The notes under the pieces were generated by a model. That model searched no databases and was not told the origin of the DNA. It saw only the letters and a list, made by a program, of their open reading frames with translations. Shown here piece by piece: positions 1 through 10,235 of a stretch of DNA of 64,000 bases. The DNA is from Cyclina sinensis. Taxonomy: Eukaryota > Mollusca > Bivalvia > Venerida > Veneridae. Numbering within the stretch: the first letter of the stretch is position 1; the number at the start of each line of letters is the position of its first letter. The translations under genes and the position numbers were made by a program. The stretch covers positions 3,704,603 through 3,768,602 of the forward strand of contig JAAONU010000013.1 in the NCBI GenBank assembly GCA_012932295.1. Direction: 5' to 3'.

Positions 1-764
1 TTTAAAGCAATAATAATATATACATTTATATACTGTCTGTTTCAAATAAAACAAGAACAAATTTATCAAAACATACCCGTTTTTACCGACTTGGTGGCCA
101 GAAATGAATGCCTTGACATACATGTAATATGAGTCGAAAATATGACTAAATGTACATAACGTTTTATTGAAAAAAATATGTATATAAAACACATAATTAT
201 CGCATTAGAAAGAAGACACATTTTTGGGTTCAGATAAAAACCTAACCTTAAGTTGCAAGGGCCATTTTTCTTCTCTTATTAATTTTGGTTTCCAAAAAAA
301 AAAAATTTGTCCATTTCCATATAAGCCAGTTCTTCTAGGTTTCCTTTTCATTAACAAATATCAGTCGTATAAATCTTAAGATTATTGACCAATCTACATT
401 AAATACAATTTAAAATAATATTTATATATCCACAGTTAATAAGAGTAGGATTACCTCCCTTTATTTTGTACATTTTAGCAAAAGTTAGTATTTGAAAATG
501 ATTTTTATGGATTGACTTATTTGTTTCCATTTTATTACATTTCAGATGTCTGGAAACTGTTTTCTGCCATTAAATTCCCTGAAAACCATTGGTTAGCCCA
601 CATTCAGATAGGAATTCTTTATCACCCGAGCCTAACTTGTGCCTAACTAAAGTAAAAACATTAAATGAACATATATGGCAACATAAATATTAACACAGAA
701 TTTTAACAAGATACAATCAGAACAACATACTCAATACTGTTACCTATAATAATAGACAAAATTC
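1..764. other. 3' flank of the bZIP gene, no gene seen
   Basis: AT-rich sequence with no convincing reading frame or RNA gene. It lies downstream of the minus-strand bZIP coding exon, so part may be 3' UTR. A TTTATT near 163, which reads AATAAA on the minus strand, is one possible distal poly(A) signal. Confidence 0.4.
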
Positions 765-950
765 AGTTTGATGACCTAAAACAAAAGACCAAATTCAGCT
801 AATGTTTTAGACCAAGAGACTTAGTTCATCTAAATGATTTAGAACAAGAGACTTGCTTATTCTAAATGATCTAGAACAAGAGACCAGATTCAACTAAATG
901 ATCTAGAACAACAGAGTAAATCAAGCTAAATGATCAAGAACAAAATCACC
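765..950. repeat. 32-base tandem repeat, about 6 copies
   Basis: A degenerate unit around 'aaatgatctagaacaagaga' recurs with exact 32-base spacing: the 'agaacaagagac' core starts near 777, 809, 841, 873, 905 and 937. It lies downstream of the bZIP stop codon and may be in that gene's 3' UTR if a distal poly(A) site is used. No function is implied. Confidence 0.8.
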
Positions 951-1003
951 GGGTATGAACACTGATGTAGTTAATCTCCAAACATTTTATGTATATATAA
1001 TAT

Positions 1004-1045
1004 TCCCGACATTATTTATTGCAAATTGTCACTAGAATGTCGGGA
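1004..1045. other. perfect 10-base inverted repeat (hairpin)
   Basis: TCCCGACATT at 1004-1013 is matched by AATGTCGGGA at 1036-1045 around a 22-base loop. The arms are GC-rich in AT-rich surroundings, so the RNA of either strand could fold. A minus-strand AATAAA (plus TTTATT at 1015-1020) lies inside the loop, which is a candidate poly(A) signal for the bZIP gene. This is a sequence observation only. Confidence 0.45.
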
Positions 1046-1459
1046 GTCAAAACAAAAATGTTAGAAAATAAGAAGCCCTGAGCTTGTTTTGTCAATGAGT
1101 CCCTGAGGTACTTGAGCTATTGGTAAAAGTAATTTCGATGTAATACTTGTATGTTTGAGCATTGAATTATGACAGCCTTCTTCTCACTCAATCTCACCAA
1201 GCCTTCATGAAAAAATACTGAAATGGTTCAAAGAGCCATAAAAGCACACAAATATAGTTTTTGGTTTCACACAATTAATTTTTAAAAGTCTAAAATAATA
1301 AACCACTTTTGTTAATGGCACATGACTTTGTGTCAGAGTTGTCTTTGTATAATTCCTTTCTTGAATCGTGTTTGTAAATGTAATTTTTCATGTTTTTACA
1401 GCTAGAATGTTTAACTTCACTTTGTCCAGTGGCACCAGTAATGTATAAAATTTTTACAG

Positions 1460-2236
1460 TTACGAATTGTATAACATACATCTCAGTTTCTCTATCTCAC
1501 TTTTTAGAAGTGAAACTTCAGTTCTTAGCTGAAGATTTTCCTGTTCCAAGTACACTACACGTAGAGCTATTTGCTCCTCCTTCATCCGACGTGCCTCACG
1601 AGATCTTTTTGCTGATTCATTATTTTTCTTTCTTTTTTCCCAGTATGCATCATCTCTCTGTTCATCTGGTACCATATGTGCACGTTTCTTAGGGGGAATT
1701 CCAGAATCGTCTTCATTTCCAGATTTCACAGAACTGCTATCACTAGATTCATTTTTGATTTCCACCGGTGACTGAGACTGATTTGACATTTGAGAGTTAC
1801 CTCCCTGGCTTTGACCCTCGGGAGACATGCTGAGTCTACTAGTTGATGGTCCTGGGGATGCTAAATTCCCTGACATTTGCATGCTTGAGTTTTGTGAAGA
1901 ATTTGCATTAGGTGATGTGGCAGCATGTGTTATAGTATGTGTGGTTGGATTAATTCTCGATACTCCATTTGAGTTCATAGAGTTCTGAGATCCAATATGA
2001 GCAGGTAGGGGAGAAAACTCCTGCCCAATCGATGATGACATTGTCATTGCATTGTATAGATCAGAGTTGCCTAGAGGGCCGTAATTCAGCCCCTGTATAT
2101 AACTCATGCTAAAATTTGATGAGCCACCTTGCGAACTCTGGTTTGTAGTACCAGAGTTTGGTCGCTGCATCTGAAATGCTTTGTAAGGGTCAGTTCTTGG
2201 CTGGGAACTCATCATGGTTGAATAGGGATCCTGCAT
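1460..2236 (-). CDS. PAR/CES-2-like bZIP transcription factor, last coding exon
   Basis: The 258-residue frame runs from ATG at 2236 to the stop at 1460. An in-frame TGA at 2317-2315 lies upstream in the same exon, so the start is well supported. Residues 1-180 are rich in Ser, Asn, Gln and Met with no fold I recognise, and could be an activation region. Residues 188-222 form an extended basic region of the PAR type: VPDEQ, then YWEKRKKNN, then the DNA-contact signature N206-ESAKRSR. A leucine zipper follows with heptad positions I223, L230, L237, L244 and L251; the protein ends just after it. The family (HLF, TEF, Pdp1, NFIL3, CES-2) consists of nuclear homo- or heterodimers that bind TTAYGTAA-like sites and control circadian, metabolic or cell-death programmes. 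The precise orthologue is not clear. The coding region looks intact and all lies in one exon; upstream exons appear to be 5' UTR. Confidence 0.88.
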   Translation of the reverse strand: MQDPYSTMMSSQPRTDPYKAFQMQRPNSGTTNQSSQGGSSNFSMSYIQGLNYGPLGNSDLYNAMTMSSSIGQEFSPLPAHIGSQNSMNSNGVSRINPTTHTITHAATSPNANSSQNSSMQMSGNLASPGPSTSRLSMSPEGQSQGGNSQMSNQSQSPVEIKNESSDSSSVKSGNEDDSGIPPKKRAHMVPDEQRDDAYWEKRKKNNESAKRSREARRMKEEQIALRVVYLEQENLQLRTEVSLLKSEIEKLRCMLYNS

Positions 2237-2324
2237 GGTATTGTTTGCTATGAATACTGTTGCTTTGGAATTAGGGTGAAGATCATAGATGGTTGCAGGT
2301 TCTAGTCTGCTCTCTCAATTCATT
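2237..2324 (-). other. 5' UTR part of the bZIP exon, with splice acceptor
   Basis: On the minus strand 'ttatttcag' ends at 2325, a good acceptor that would start the exon at 2324. The 88 bases before the ATG hold a two-codon upstream ORF (ATG at 2323-2321, stopping two codons later) and the in-frame stop at 2317-2315. A non-coding first exon must lie further right, but I could not place it. Confidence 0.5.
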
Positions 2325-3563
2325 CTGAAATAATGTAAAAAGAATGTTTTGTACTACAACATAGAAACTACAGTTTAGGAATTAACCACCATCATATCAA
2401 ACCTAAACAAGTATTCAACCGACAGATACACAGAAATCCAGAGACAAACAACTCAACATCTTAGATATTTCTCCAAGGTCTATTTTTTTATTATGCTGAA
2501 ATGTATGTTTAAAATATGCATCAAAAGAGAAACACATAATTATTGGGTCAGCTATAAGCTTCCAAGAGATCCCATAAAATTAATTATAAGGTGCTAATAT
2601 GGTGGGCATAGTGTAAATCTTAATAGCATTTGGGCATTTATAAACTCCTATTGCTTTTGTAAGGGTACATTGATTTATTTATTGATATGGTAATTCAATA
2701 TAGCAGTGTTATTTTCAACTTATTTTCACTAATTGACCCAGACATTACACATTGGCAAGTTAATTAGTACTTGTATATACTTGTATATAACAGTGCACCA
2801 TCTGTTATGACTGACCACAATGCTTGGAGAAGGACTATCTAAAAAAGTGTTTTATCTAAAAATTACTTATTGTTTTTCACTTCATTAAGGACCAAAGTGC
2901 ACTTGACATTGAAAAATTTAAATATAGTCAGTGTTATAATTACAAAATTTACAAATCATTGAAATGAAAGTGCATATTGTTCAAAGTCTTGTGGTATGTC
3001 ATGATTCACTTTTGAAAACTTATTTTCTTGTATTATATCAAGCGATGTGTTCTAACTGCTTAGAAATCACATGTAGAAGATTTTCCTGTAGTCTCTGATT
3101 GATGCAAATATTTGAATGAGTTACCTTACTTCTGCTGTTTGTCAATTATTATGAATACTGCCACTCCATGACATCCACATATGTAATATTATCAGATAAA
3201 TTTAGTCACAGTTACAGAATTGTCCACTTAGTACTTGACAACATGTTGTGCATTCCACAATAAATCAGTTACAATATTTGTCACAAGGTTTATTGAATAC
3301 AGATTATCTCCCTTTGATACACAGTATGACATCATTATTGGTTGTCATGGTGTAACGTGATGTCATTGTAAACATTGGGTAACACAGGTAACAGAGAATT
3401 ATAACATAAAACAGAATGTTTTGAGGTATTGTTTACCACAAGAAATCACTATAACCTTACCTTCATGTCAGATACAATGCACTTGGTCTTCATGATAAAA
3501 TCCAAATCATATTTCATTTATTAGATATAAAATTCGATTACATGTATCATGAATTTCATGAAT
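2325..3563. other. non-coding stretch, likely bZIP intron or intergenic
   Basis: AT-rich, no convincing exon or repeat seen. Confidence 0.4.
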
Positions 3564-3736
3564 TACATGTTAGAAAAAAAATTCAGTAAGTTATGCATGT
3601 TTTTCATAACTACCAAGTTAAAATGGATTAAAATAGGTTGATAACAATGTTACATGTTAGAAAAAAAATTCAGTAAGTTATGCATGTTTTTCATAACTAC
3701 CAAGTTAAAATGGATTAAAATAGGTTGATAACAATG
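3564..3736. repeat. 87-base tandem duplication, two copies
   Basis: 3564-3650 and 3651-3736 are almost identical end to end, starting at 'tacatgttag' and ending at 'gataacaatg'. The near identity points to a recent local duplication. No reading frame is involved. Confidence 0.9.
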
Positions 3737-6700
3737 ACACATTTTTCTTTATCTCTAGTACTTCATAATCAAAAGATAGGTAAGGTTATTTGAACTTTGA
3801 TGATAATATGAATGAAATATAGAAAGGTATGCACAATTGTGCAGAATTAAGCTGATATGCTAAATAAATTTAAGAACTTTATGATAAGAATATGGTTCCT
3901 TTTAGACATTTTGCAATGGGACATTACTGTTATATATTTAAACCAGCTCATATCAATGAAACTCACTGAAAATGTAATCAATTCATAAACCTTAACGAAA
4001 AAAAGAATTACGATGACTAAAAGTAAACATGGTTGATTAAAAAAAACAAAAACAGTATGTTTCAATGCGACTAAATGTATCTAAAGTGGCGTGAAATGAA
4101 GAGTCAGTTAAACTTGTGTGATAATTTTTTAGCGATCATGTTCATTATGCTAACGGGAAAAATGTGGAATGGTAAAAAGTGTTTTTAAAAATTGATAGAA
4201 CTGTAAATTGATCAGACAATTAATCCATATTACTGTAAAATTCAAAGATGGTTATATTTTTATTTTTCTACCTTATAGTTTCCTCAAGTATCAGAAGTAT
4301 GTTCAACAAATTAATATAATTTTATTTTCCAATTGAAGTACAGTACTGGTGTGGAGAGATTCTTAAGTATTTCAATGTGTTTTCCAGAAGTAAATTACTT
4401 TCATTTTTCATTATATTTTCCTTCTGTCAGAATATCCTGAGATGACCTGAGAGAAACACCAATTTAATATCTCAACATTACTTCATGTTACTTATAAATA
4501 AACAGTGGGATGTTAAATGATGTCATGGTGCAATGTTTACTGTGTAATATGACATCACTGACCTATTATGTAATTTGACATCAATCCAGTTATCTCCCTT
4601 ACAAAATGTAACCCCATTTTCAAGGTCACAGACAAGTTGCATAATATTAGTAACTTCTGCATACAAATCTATTAGTATAACTGTAATTGGATGTAAAATG
4701 ATGCAATAACAATTTGATTTTCAGAATGAGGTGAGAAGTTTTAAGGATTACTATCAGAATCTGTCAGTGTACCACTGAATGAAGTACTGCGGACAGGTTA
4801 TGAAGTGGGGAAAATGCTTTAGAATTTAAAAGTGTTTTTAAATTACAGACAAGAAAGTTTTAAGAAAAAACTTATTAGAAACAAGAAAAATAACAGTTTG
4901 GACTTATTACGGATTTTTTTTCAAGGGAGAACTTTTTTTAAGGCAAAAGAAAATTGTTAAGAAACTTAAGGAAAACTTAAACACATGACTGATTTTATAT
5001 TATAATTTTTCTCATACTTCAATATGTGTTACTTTACTTAAATATATGTAAAAAAAAAAAAGAAAATATTAATCTTTATTTAACAGAAATAATATCAAAC
5101 ATTGCATTTCTGATTACGTTAACATGTTAATAAATTTAATGTAAATAAAACATACTCATTTTTTCAGACACTTTAACCTCTGAAAAAGTTTTGGAAAGTA
5201 AAATTTTGTCATTTTAATATTTCATAAAGATTTTTGCTCCCTTTTTAATGTGACTTAATAAGGTGTAAAATGTCTAATTGATAGAATTATTTAACCAGGA
5301 AATTTGTGTAACTGAGTTTTCAAGTACTGGTTTGTGACATACAACAGCATAATTATATATATTTCAAACACCAATAAATTTTCAATAAGTTTCCATAAAT
5401 AAAAACATGTAATGCGATGTTTAAAGGCTGAAAAAGAGGTAATAAAAAAGCTACTCTGCTAGTTTAGAAATACTACATAAGGTCATGGTAGTTTTTATAA
5501 ATTGGAATTCCATTTATTTGTGATTCTCACCTTTAGATTTGACTATTGTCAATCAATGTCAAGCTGATATGACTTGTTTATTTACTGCATTCCAGTATTA
5601 GTAAATGATTGAAGTAAAATAAATGGCATTTAAAGTAAAGAAGGAAAATAGAAGGCAAATTAAGAAAAAAAGGTAAATCATCCCTCATTAAAAATTAAGA
5701 AAACGGCTTCGGACATAACTCACACTATCGAAAAATGTTATTACTTTATTGTTAATAAAATGTTTCATTTAATGATATTAAATGAATGATTAAATTCCTG
5801 ATTAAATATTCAGTTTTATAGGGATAGTAGAAAATATTGCATTCATTGAATAGTATAACAGCTGAGAGAAAAAAAATATTCTTCTTTGAATTTTAATCTA
5901 TTTTATATGAAATAATTACACAATTTCAAATATTTCAAATGTAGAGTGTATCTAACCTTTAATTTTTTCTTGAAAGTTCAAGACAATTTGCTGTAGTAAT
6001 TTACCTATTAAGACTGTAATGCACTGAAAAGTTTTTGACTTTTATACAATGGAATAGTATACCCCTTGATATCCTTATTTTATTTTTGAAATTGTAGAAA
6101 ATGAACTCTGTTACAGCCGTCTGCTGTTATTTTTTACATCTGTCATTTACTTGTAGAGCATTTATTTCTAGTTTGTAATTTTTTTGCGAAGAATTTTTGC
6201 ATAAAAAGATAATGCTCCCTAGTGTCTGGTGAACCTTCTGGCTACATCTTGCACAAATCTGGAGTTAGCATGTTCATACTGAAAGGTCAACATGATTTTT
6301 CTTTAAATGGCAACTACCAAATGTGAATCTGAAAAAAAGAATCTAGGTTCCATCATAGTCAGAGTTGACCATCCCTTGTTTTGAAGTTACTTAATGACCT
6401 GTTTCTCTACCACTGGGCATTCTGCCCACTACAATGTTTACTACTTTTCAACCTGCTGACCAATATGAAAAATAAATACTACAACTACTAGTATGTGATA
6501 TAAAGAATTTACATACATTACCTATAGGTTTTTAAATTCCCATTCTTGTTGAGGAAACTGTGTAATAATTTATTAAATTTTAAAAACACAGGATGCCTTG
6601 ATGTGTTAAAGTTAGGTAATACTCCCCTTATCTCATAAAGTTATGGTCAGTTATGCCCACTGGTCATTTACACATAAGACTGGCCAATAGTTAGTAGATT

Positions 6701-8689
6701 ACTTGTCAATGTTACACAAACCCACTCAACACACATACACCAATGATTTTCAATGATACTGACCCTATGACCTTGCATACTGATTACTTGCAGTGGTCAT
6801 GTGATCTGCTTTACCCAATGTGCTGTAATATTACATAATCACAGTACACACTATTGACTAATGGATATCCACTTCACATCCATAATATCTTGAGGGTATA
6901 GGAAAAAGGTAGATGGATAGATTGTGTGTGAAATTAACAATTAATCTTTTCAGGCATTGTTACAAATTCTGTTGTGGCATTTACCCTTACAATAGTAGCA
7001 TTGATGAAGTATTATTTTGCTGCAAAGGAATTTGCAGATAAGTGGATTTTTTGACAGGCTTTCTCTAAAATGTTCATTGATTGCTGTCAGGGATTTCACT
7101 GTTCAGTTTAATCCAGCATTTTGGTGCATTATTTAAAAGAAATCTTTTATTTAAAAAAGAAGATAAGAGTGGATGGGTTTGTCTGAATATTTAAAGAATC
7201 TCTTTAGTTAGTGGCATTTGAATTCAGTTGTCTTCGTTAATTGGTTTGTCCCTTGTACATTTATTCATTTACTTTAAAAATAACAGATATTCTCTCAAAC
7301 ATTCTTTTGATTTGACAGAAAATTAAATGACTGTTATTTCAAATAAAAATTTTGTTGAAGTACAAAAAATTGAAAGAAAATTTAGAAAAACAAAAGTGAC
7401 TTGGCTACATTTGAATTCCATGGCATCAGTACAGTTTAATCATGACTGTCGTGTGTATTCTTCTTTTGATATGACATGACCATAAGACAAATACAGATGT
7501 TGTTTTCACTAGGTTAAGGAGGTATATCTTACCCTGTTATACGCACCTATTATTTATCATGACAGTGACCTCTGGCTATTTTTTTATGCATTCCTTCTAT
7601 GAGATATTGCTTGGTGCACACATGTGCTTATGATTTATACATGACAAATACACAGCTTGAAATCATGTACACATGTCACTGTGTTTGGTAACAACAACAT
7701 AAAAAATATGTTACTGAAACAAATACATGATACATGCATTTATAATGAGTTTATGTAGCTGGGGTTATGACTAAAACAAGAACGTTTTACTTGAAGAAGT
7801 ATCAGTTTGGGAAAATATATTTTTGCTATGAATCTAAAAAAAATTCTGTATGTTCTCACTGCTTTATTTATGAAAAAATGATGTACACTAGTCATTTTAA
7901 TTAAAACCATAGGGGTTGGGCTCAAAAATATTTTGTAATAAGACAGCACTATGGGAGAAGTCACAGGTCCTATGAAGATGGTATATTTACAGGACTTTGT
8001 TAGAATTTTGAAGGCAGTAAAAGTGTCAGTATGATTTTATAATTCATTAAAGGTATTTCATTCAGACAAATGTATGATCAAATTCCTGGAGGTGCAACAG
8101 GGGTAGATATTTTGTTATGGTTCAGTTGTTATTGCAGGAAAGTAGAAGAAAGATAAGATTCCTGTCTCTTTATAAAAGTAAATTAACTCTGTTAGCCTGG
8201 AGGCATGTTGGAATTGAGCAGATCAAAAGGCCCTGATTAGAAAAGTGTGAAATTGATGGGCTGACTATCACTGGCCATCAACTTTACAATCATTCTGCCT
8301 CACTGCATGCATAGCTGGCTCATTTTTAAACAGGAAATACAATTAGAAAAGATAAAAATTAAAATATTTTGAATGAAAAGTCACAACATTGGGATTTTGT
8401 GTCAGGTTTGATGTGGGTTAGGTATTTTTGCTGTGGCAACTTTTAAAAGATTTGCTGTTGACGTGTAGGACAAATAAGATGTATACACTTAATTTTTAAC
8501 AAAGAAATGAACAATTTGATATAAATTTCTAAGAAATAATTTTAAAATAAAAAGAAGACTGCTGGTGAAAAATTGAATAAATGACCTTTTACAACGATAA
8601 AATAAATAGTTGAACAACAGGTCAGAAATGATACCTCCTGAGTAAAATGTTAATTTTTCATTTAGTTTTAATGGTAATATGGAATATGG
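3737..8689. other. non-coding stretch, no gene recognised
   Basis: About 5 kb of AT-rich sequence with only short chance reading frames. It could hold intron or 5' UTR exons of the leftward bZIP gene, or upstream intron of MON2. I see no conserved exon. Confidence 0.35.
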
Positions 8690-8850
8690 ACAATAACCCT
8701 CCTGGACAAAAGCCCTCCCATCCAAAAATGACAAGATGGACAAAAACTCGCATCAGATTTACAGGGAGGAAAAAATCCCTCTCATCAAATTTACAGGATG
8801 ACAAAATCCCTCTCTTCAAATTAACAGGGAGGAGAATTGCTCTCCTGCTT
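8690..8850 (-). repeat. left inverted arm of the foldback-like element
   Basis: Reads 'ggacaaaagccctcccatcc', the reverse complement of the unit in the array to the right, then two or three units with 'aaatttacagg'. Divergence between units is higher than in the right array. Confidence 0.75.
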
Positions 8851-9029
8851 ACAAAAAGTATTCCCATTTTTACATGTATAAAATCAATTATTAATGCAGC
8901 AAAAATGCAGCAAATGCAATATTTATATTATGTAATGATAAATAACTCAATAACATGTATTTTGAAACAAAGACAAAAAAACAAAGGTAAAATGTTATAA
9001 AACTGAAAAGTTCCATTCAATTTATAGAA

Positions 9030-9047
9030 TTCATTCATATGAATGAA
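9030..9047. repeat. 18-base perfect palindrome
   Basis: TTCATTCATATGAATGAA is its own reverse complement. It is centred at about 9038, close to the midpoint (about 9045) of the unique spacer between the two arms. It may be the hinge of an ancestral foldback. Confidence 0.6.
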
Positions 9048-9239
9048 ATTCATAAATGATTCCACAAAATCAAAAGTTACCTTGGGAAAAATTTGTCCCC
9101 ACACAGTTACACTGTTAGAGCATTCCACTCTCAAATAAAAATAAAATATAGAAAATGTTCTTGGCATAATACAATTATTTACCACATGTTTATTAGTAAG
9201 AACCTTGTCACAAAAAAGTGGGCCTTGATATTTTTCAAT

Positions 9240-10235
9240 GTAGGCAGGCTTTTGTCCTCCCTGTAAATTTGATGGCAGGGCTTTTGTCCTTCTTGTCATT
9301 CTTAGATTGGGGTGCTTTTGTTCTCCTCGTCATTCTTGGATGGGAGGGTTTTATCCTCCTTGTCATTCTTGTATGGGAAGGCTTTTGTCCTCCTTGTCAT
9401 TCATGTAAGGGAGGGCTGATATTCATGTATGGGAAGGCCTTTGTCCTCCTTGTCATTCATGTATGTGAGGGCTTTTGTCCTCCTTGTCATTCTTGGATGA
9501 GAGGGCTTTTGTCCTCGTTGTCATTCATGTATGGGAGGGCTTTTGTCCATCGTTGTCATTCATGTATGGGAGGGCTTTTGTCCTCCATGTCATTCATGTC
9601 TGGGAGGGCTTTTGTCCTTCTTGTCAATTATGTATGGGAGGGCTTTTGTCCTCCTTGTCATTTATGTATGGGAGGGCTTTTGTCCTCCTTGAAATTCATG
9701 TATGTGAGAGCTTTTGTCCTCCTTGTCATTCATGTATGTGAGGGCTTTTGTCCTCCTTGTCATTCGTGTATGTGAGGGCTTTTGTCCTCCTTGTCATTCT
9801 TGGATGGGAGGGCTTTTGTCCTCCTTGTCATTCTTGGATGGGAGGGCTTTTGTCCTCCTTGTCATATTTGGAAGGGAGGACTTTTGCCCTCCTTGTCATT
9901 CTTGGATGAAAGGGCTATTGTCCTCCTTGTCATGTTTGGACGGGAGGGCTTTTGTCCTCCTTGTCATTCGTGTATGAGAAGGCTTTTGTCCTCCTTGTCA
10001 TTCATGTATGGGAGGGCTTTTGTCCTCCTTGTCATTTATGTAAGGGAGGGCTTTTGTCCTCCTTGTCATTCATGTATGGGAGGGCTTTTGTCCTCCTTGA
10101 CATTCATGTATGGGAAGGCCTTTGTCCTCCTTGTCATTCATGTATGTGAGGGCTTTTGTCCTCCTAGTCATTCTTGGATGAAAGGGCTATTGTCCTCCTT
10201 GTCATTTTTGGATGGTAGGGCTTTTGTCCTACATT
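9240..10235 (+). repeat. minisatellite of about 34 bases, about 29 units
   Basis: The core 'ggagggcttttgtcctcctt' is followed by 'gtcattcatgtatg' or 'gtcattcttggatg'. Measured spacings are 34, 34 and occasionally 35 bases. At least two unit subtypes (catgtatg and cttggatg) occur in blocks, which suggests local amplification. Because 34 is not a multiple of 3 and the unit has no stop in any phase, overlapping false reading frames run through it on the plus strand; these are not genes. Confidence 0.92.

Larger units (their letters stand above)
8690..10235. mobile_element. foldback-like element with asymmetric arms of about 34-base repeats
   Basis: About four repeat units at 8690-8850 are in inverted orientation to the long right array at 9240-10235. 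The unit order mirrors about the centre: inner units on both sides read 'ctccctgtaaatttgatg' and outer units 'cttgtcatt..tggatggga', each followed by 'gggcttttgtcc'. The middle (8851-9239) is unique sequence with an 18-base perfect palindrome near its midpoint. Long inverted arms made of short tandem repeats define foldback-type elements in insects and echinoderms. The right arm has grown to about 29 units, so the symmetry is lost. No transposase is encoded, and target duplications were not resolved. Confidence 0.55.

Noticed and set aside
8690..10235. CRISPR-like direct repeats with spacers
   Set aside because: Units are contiguous with no unique spacers, and the genome is eukaryotic; it is a minisatellite. 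The 32-base and 44-base arrays were rejected for the same reason.
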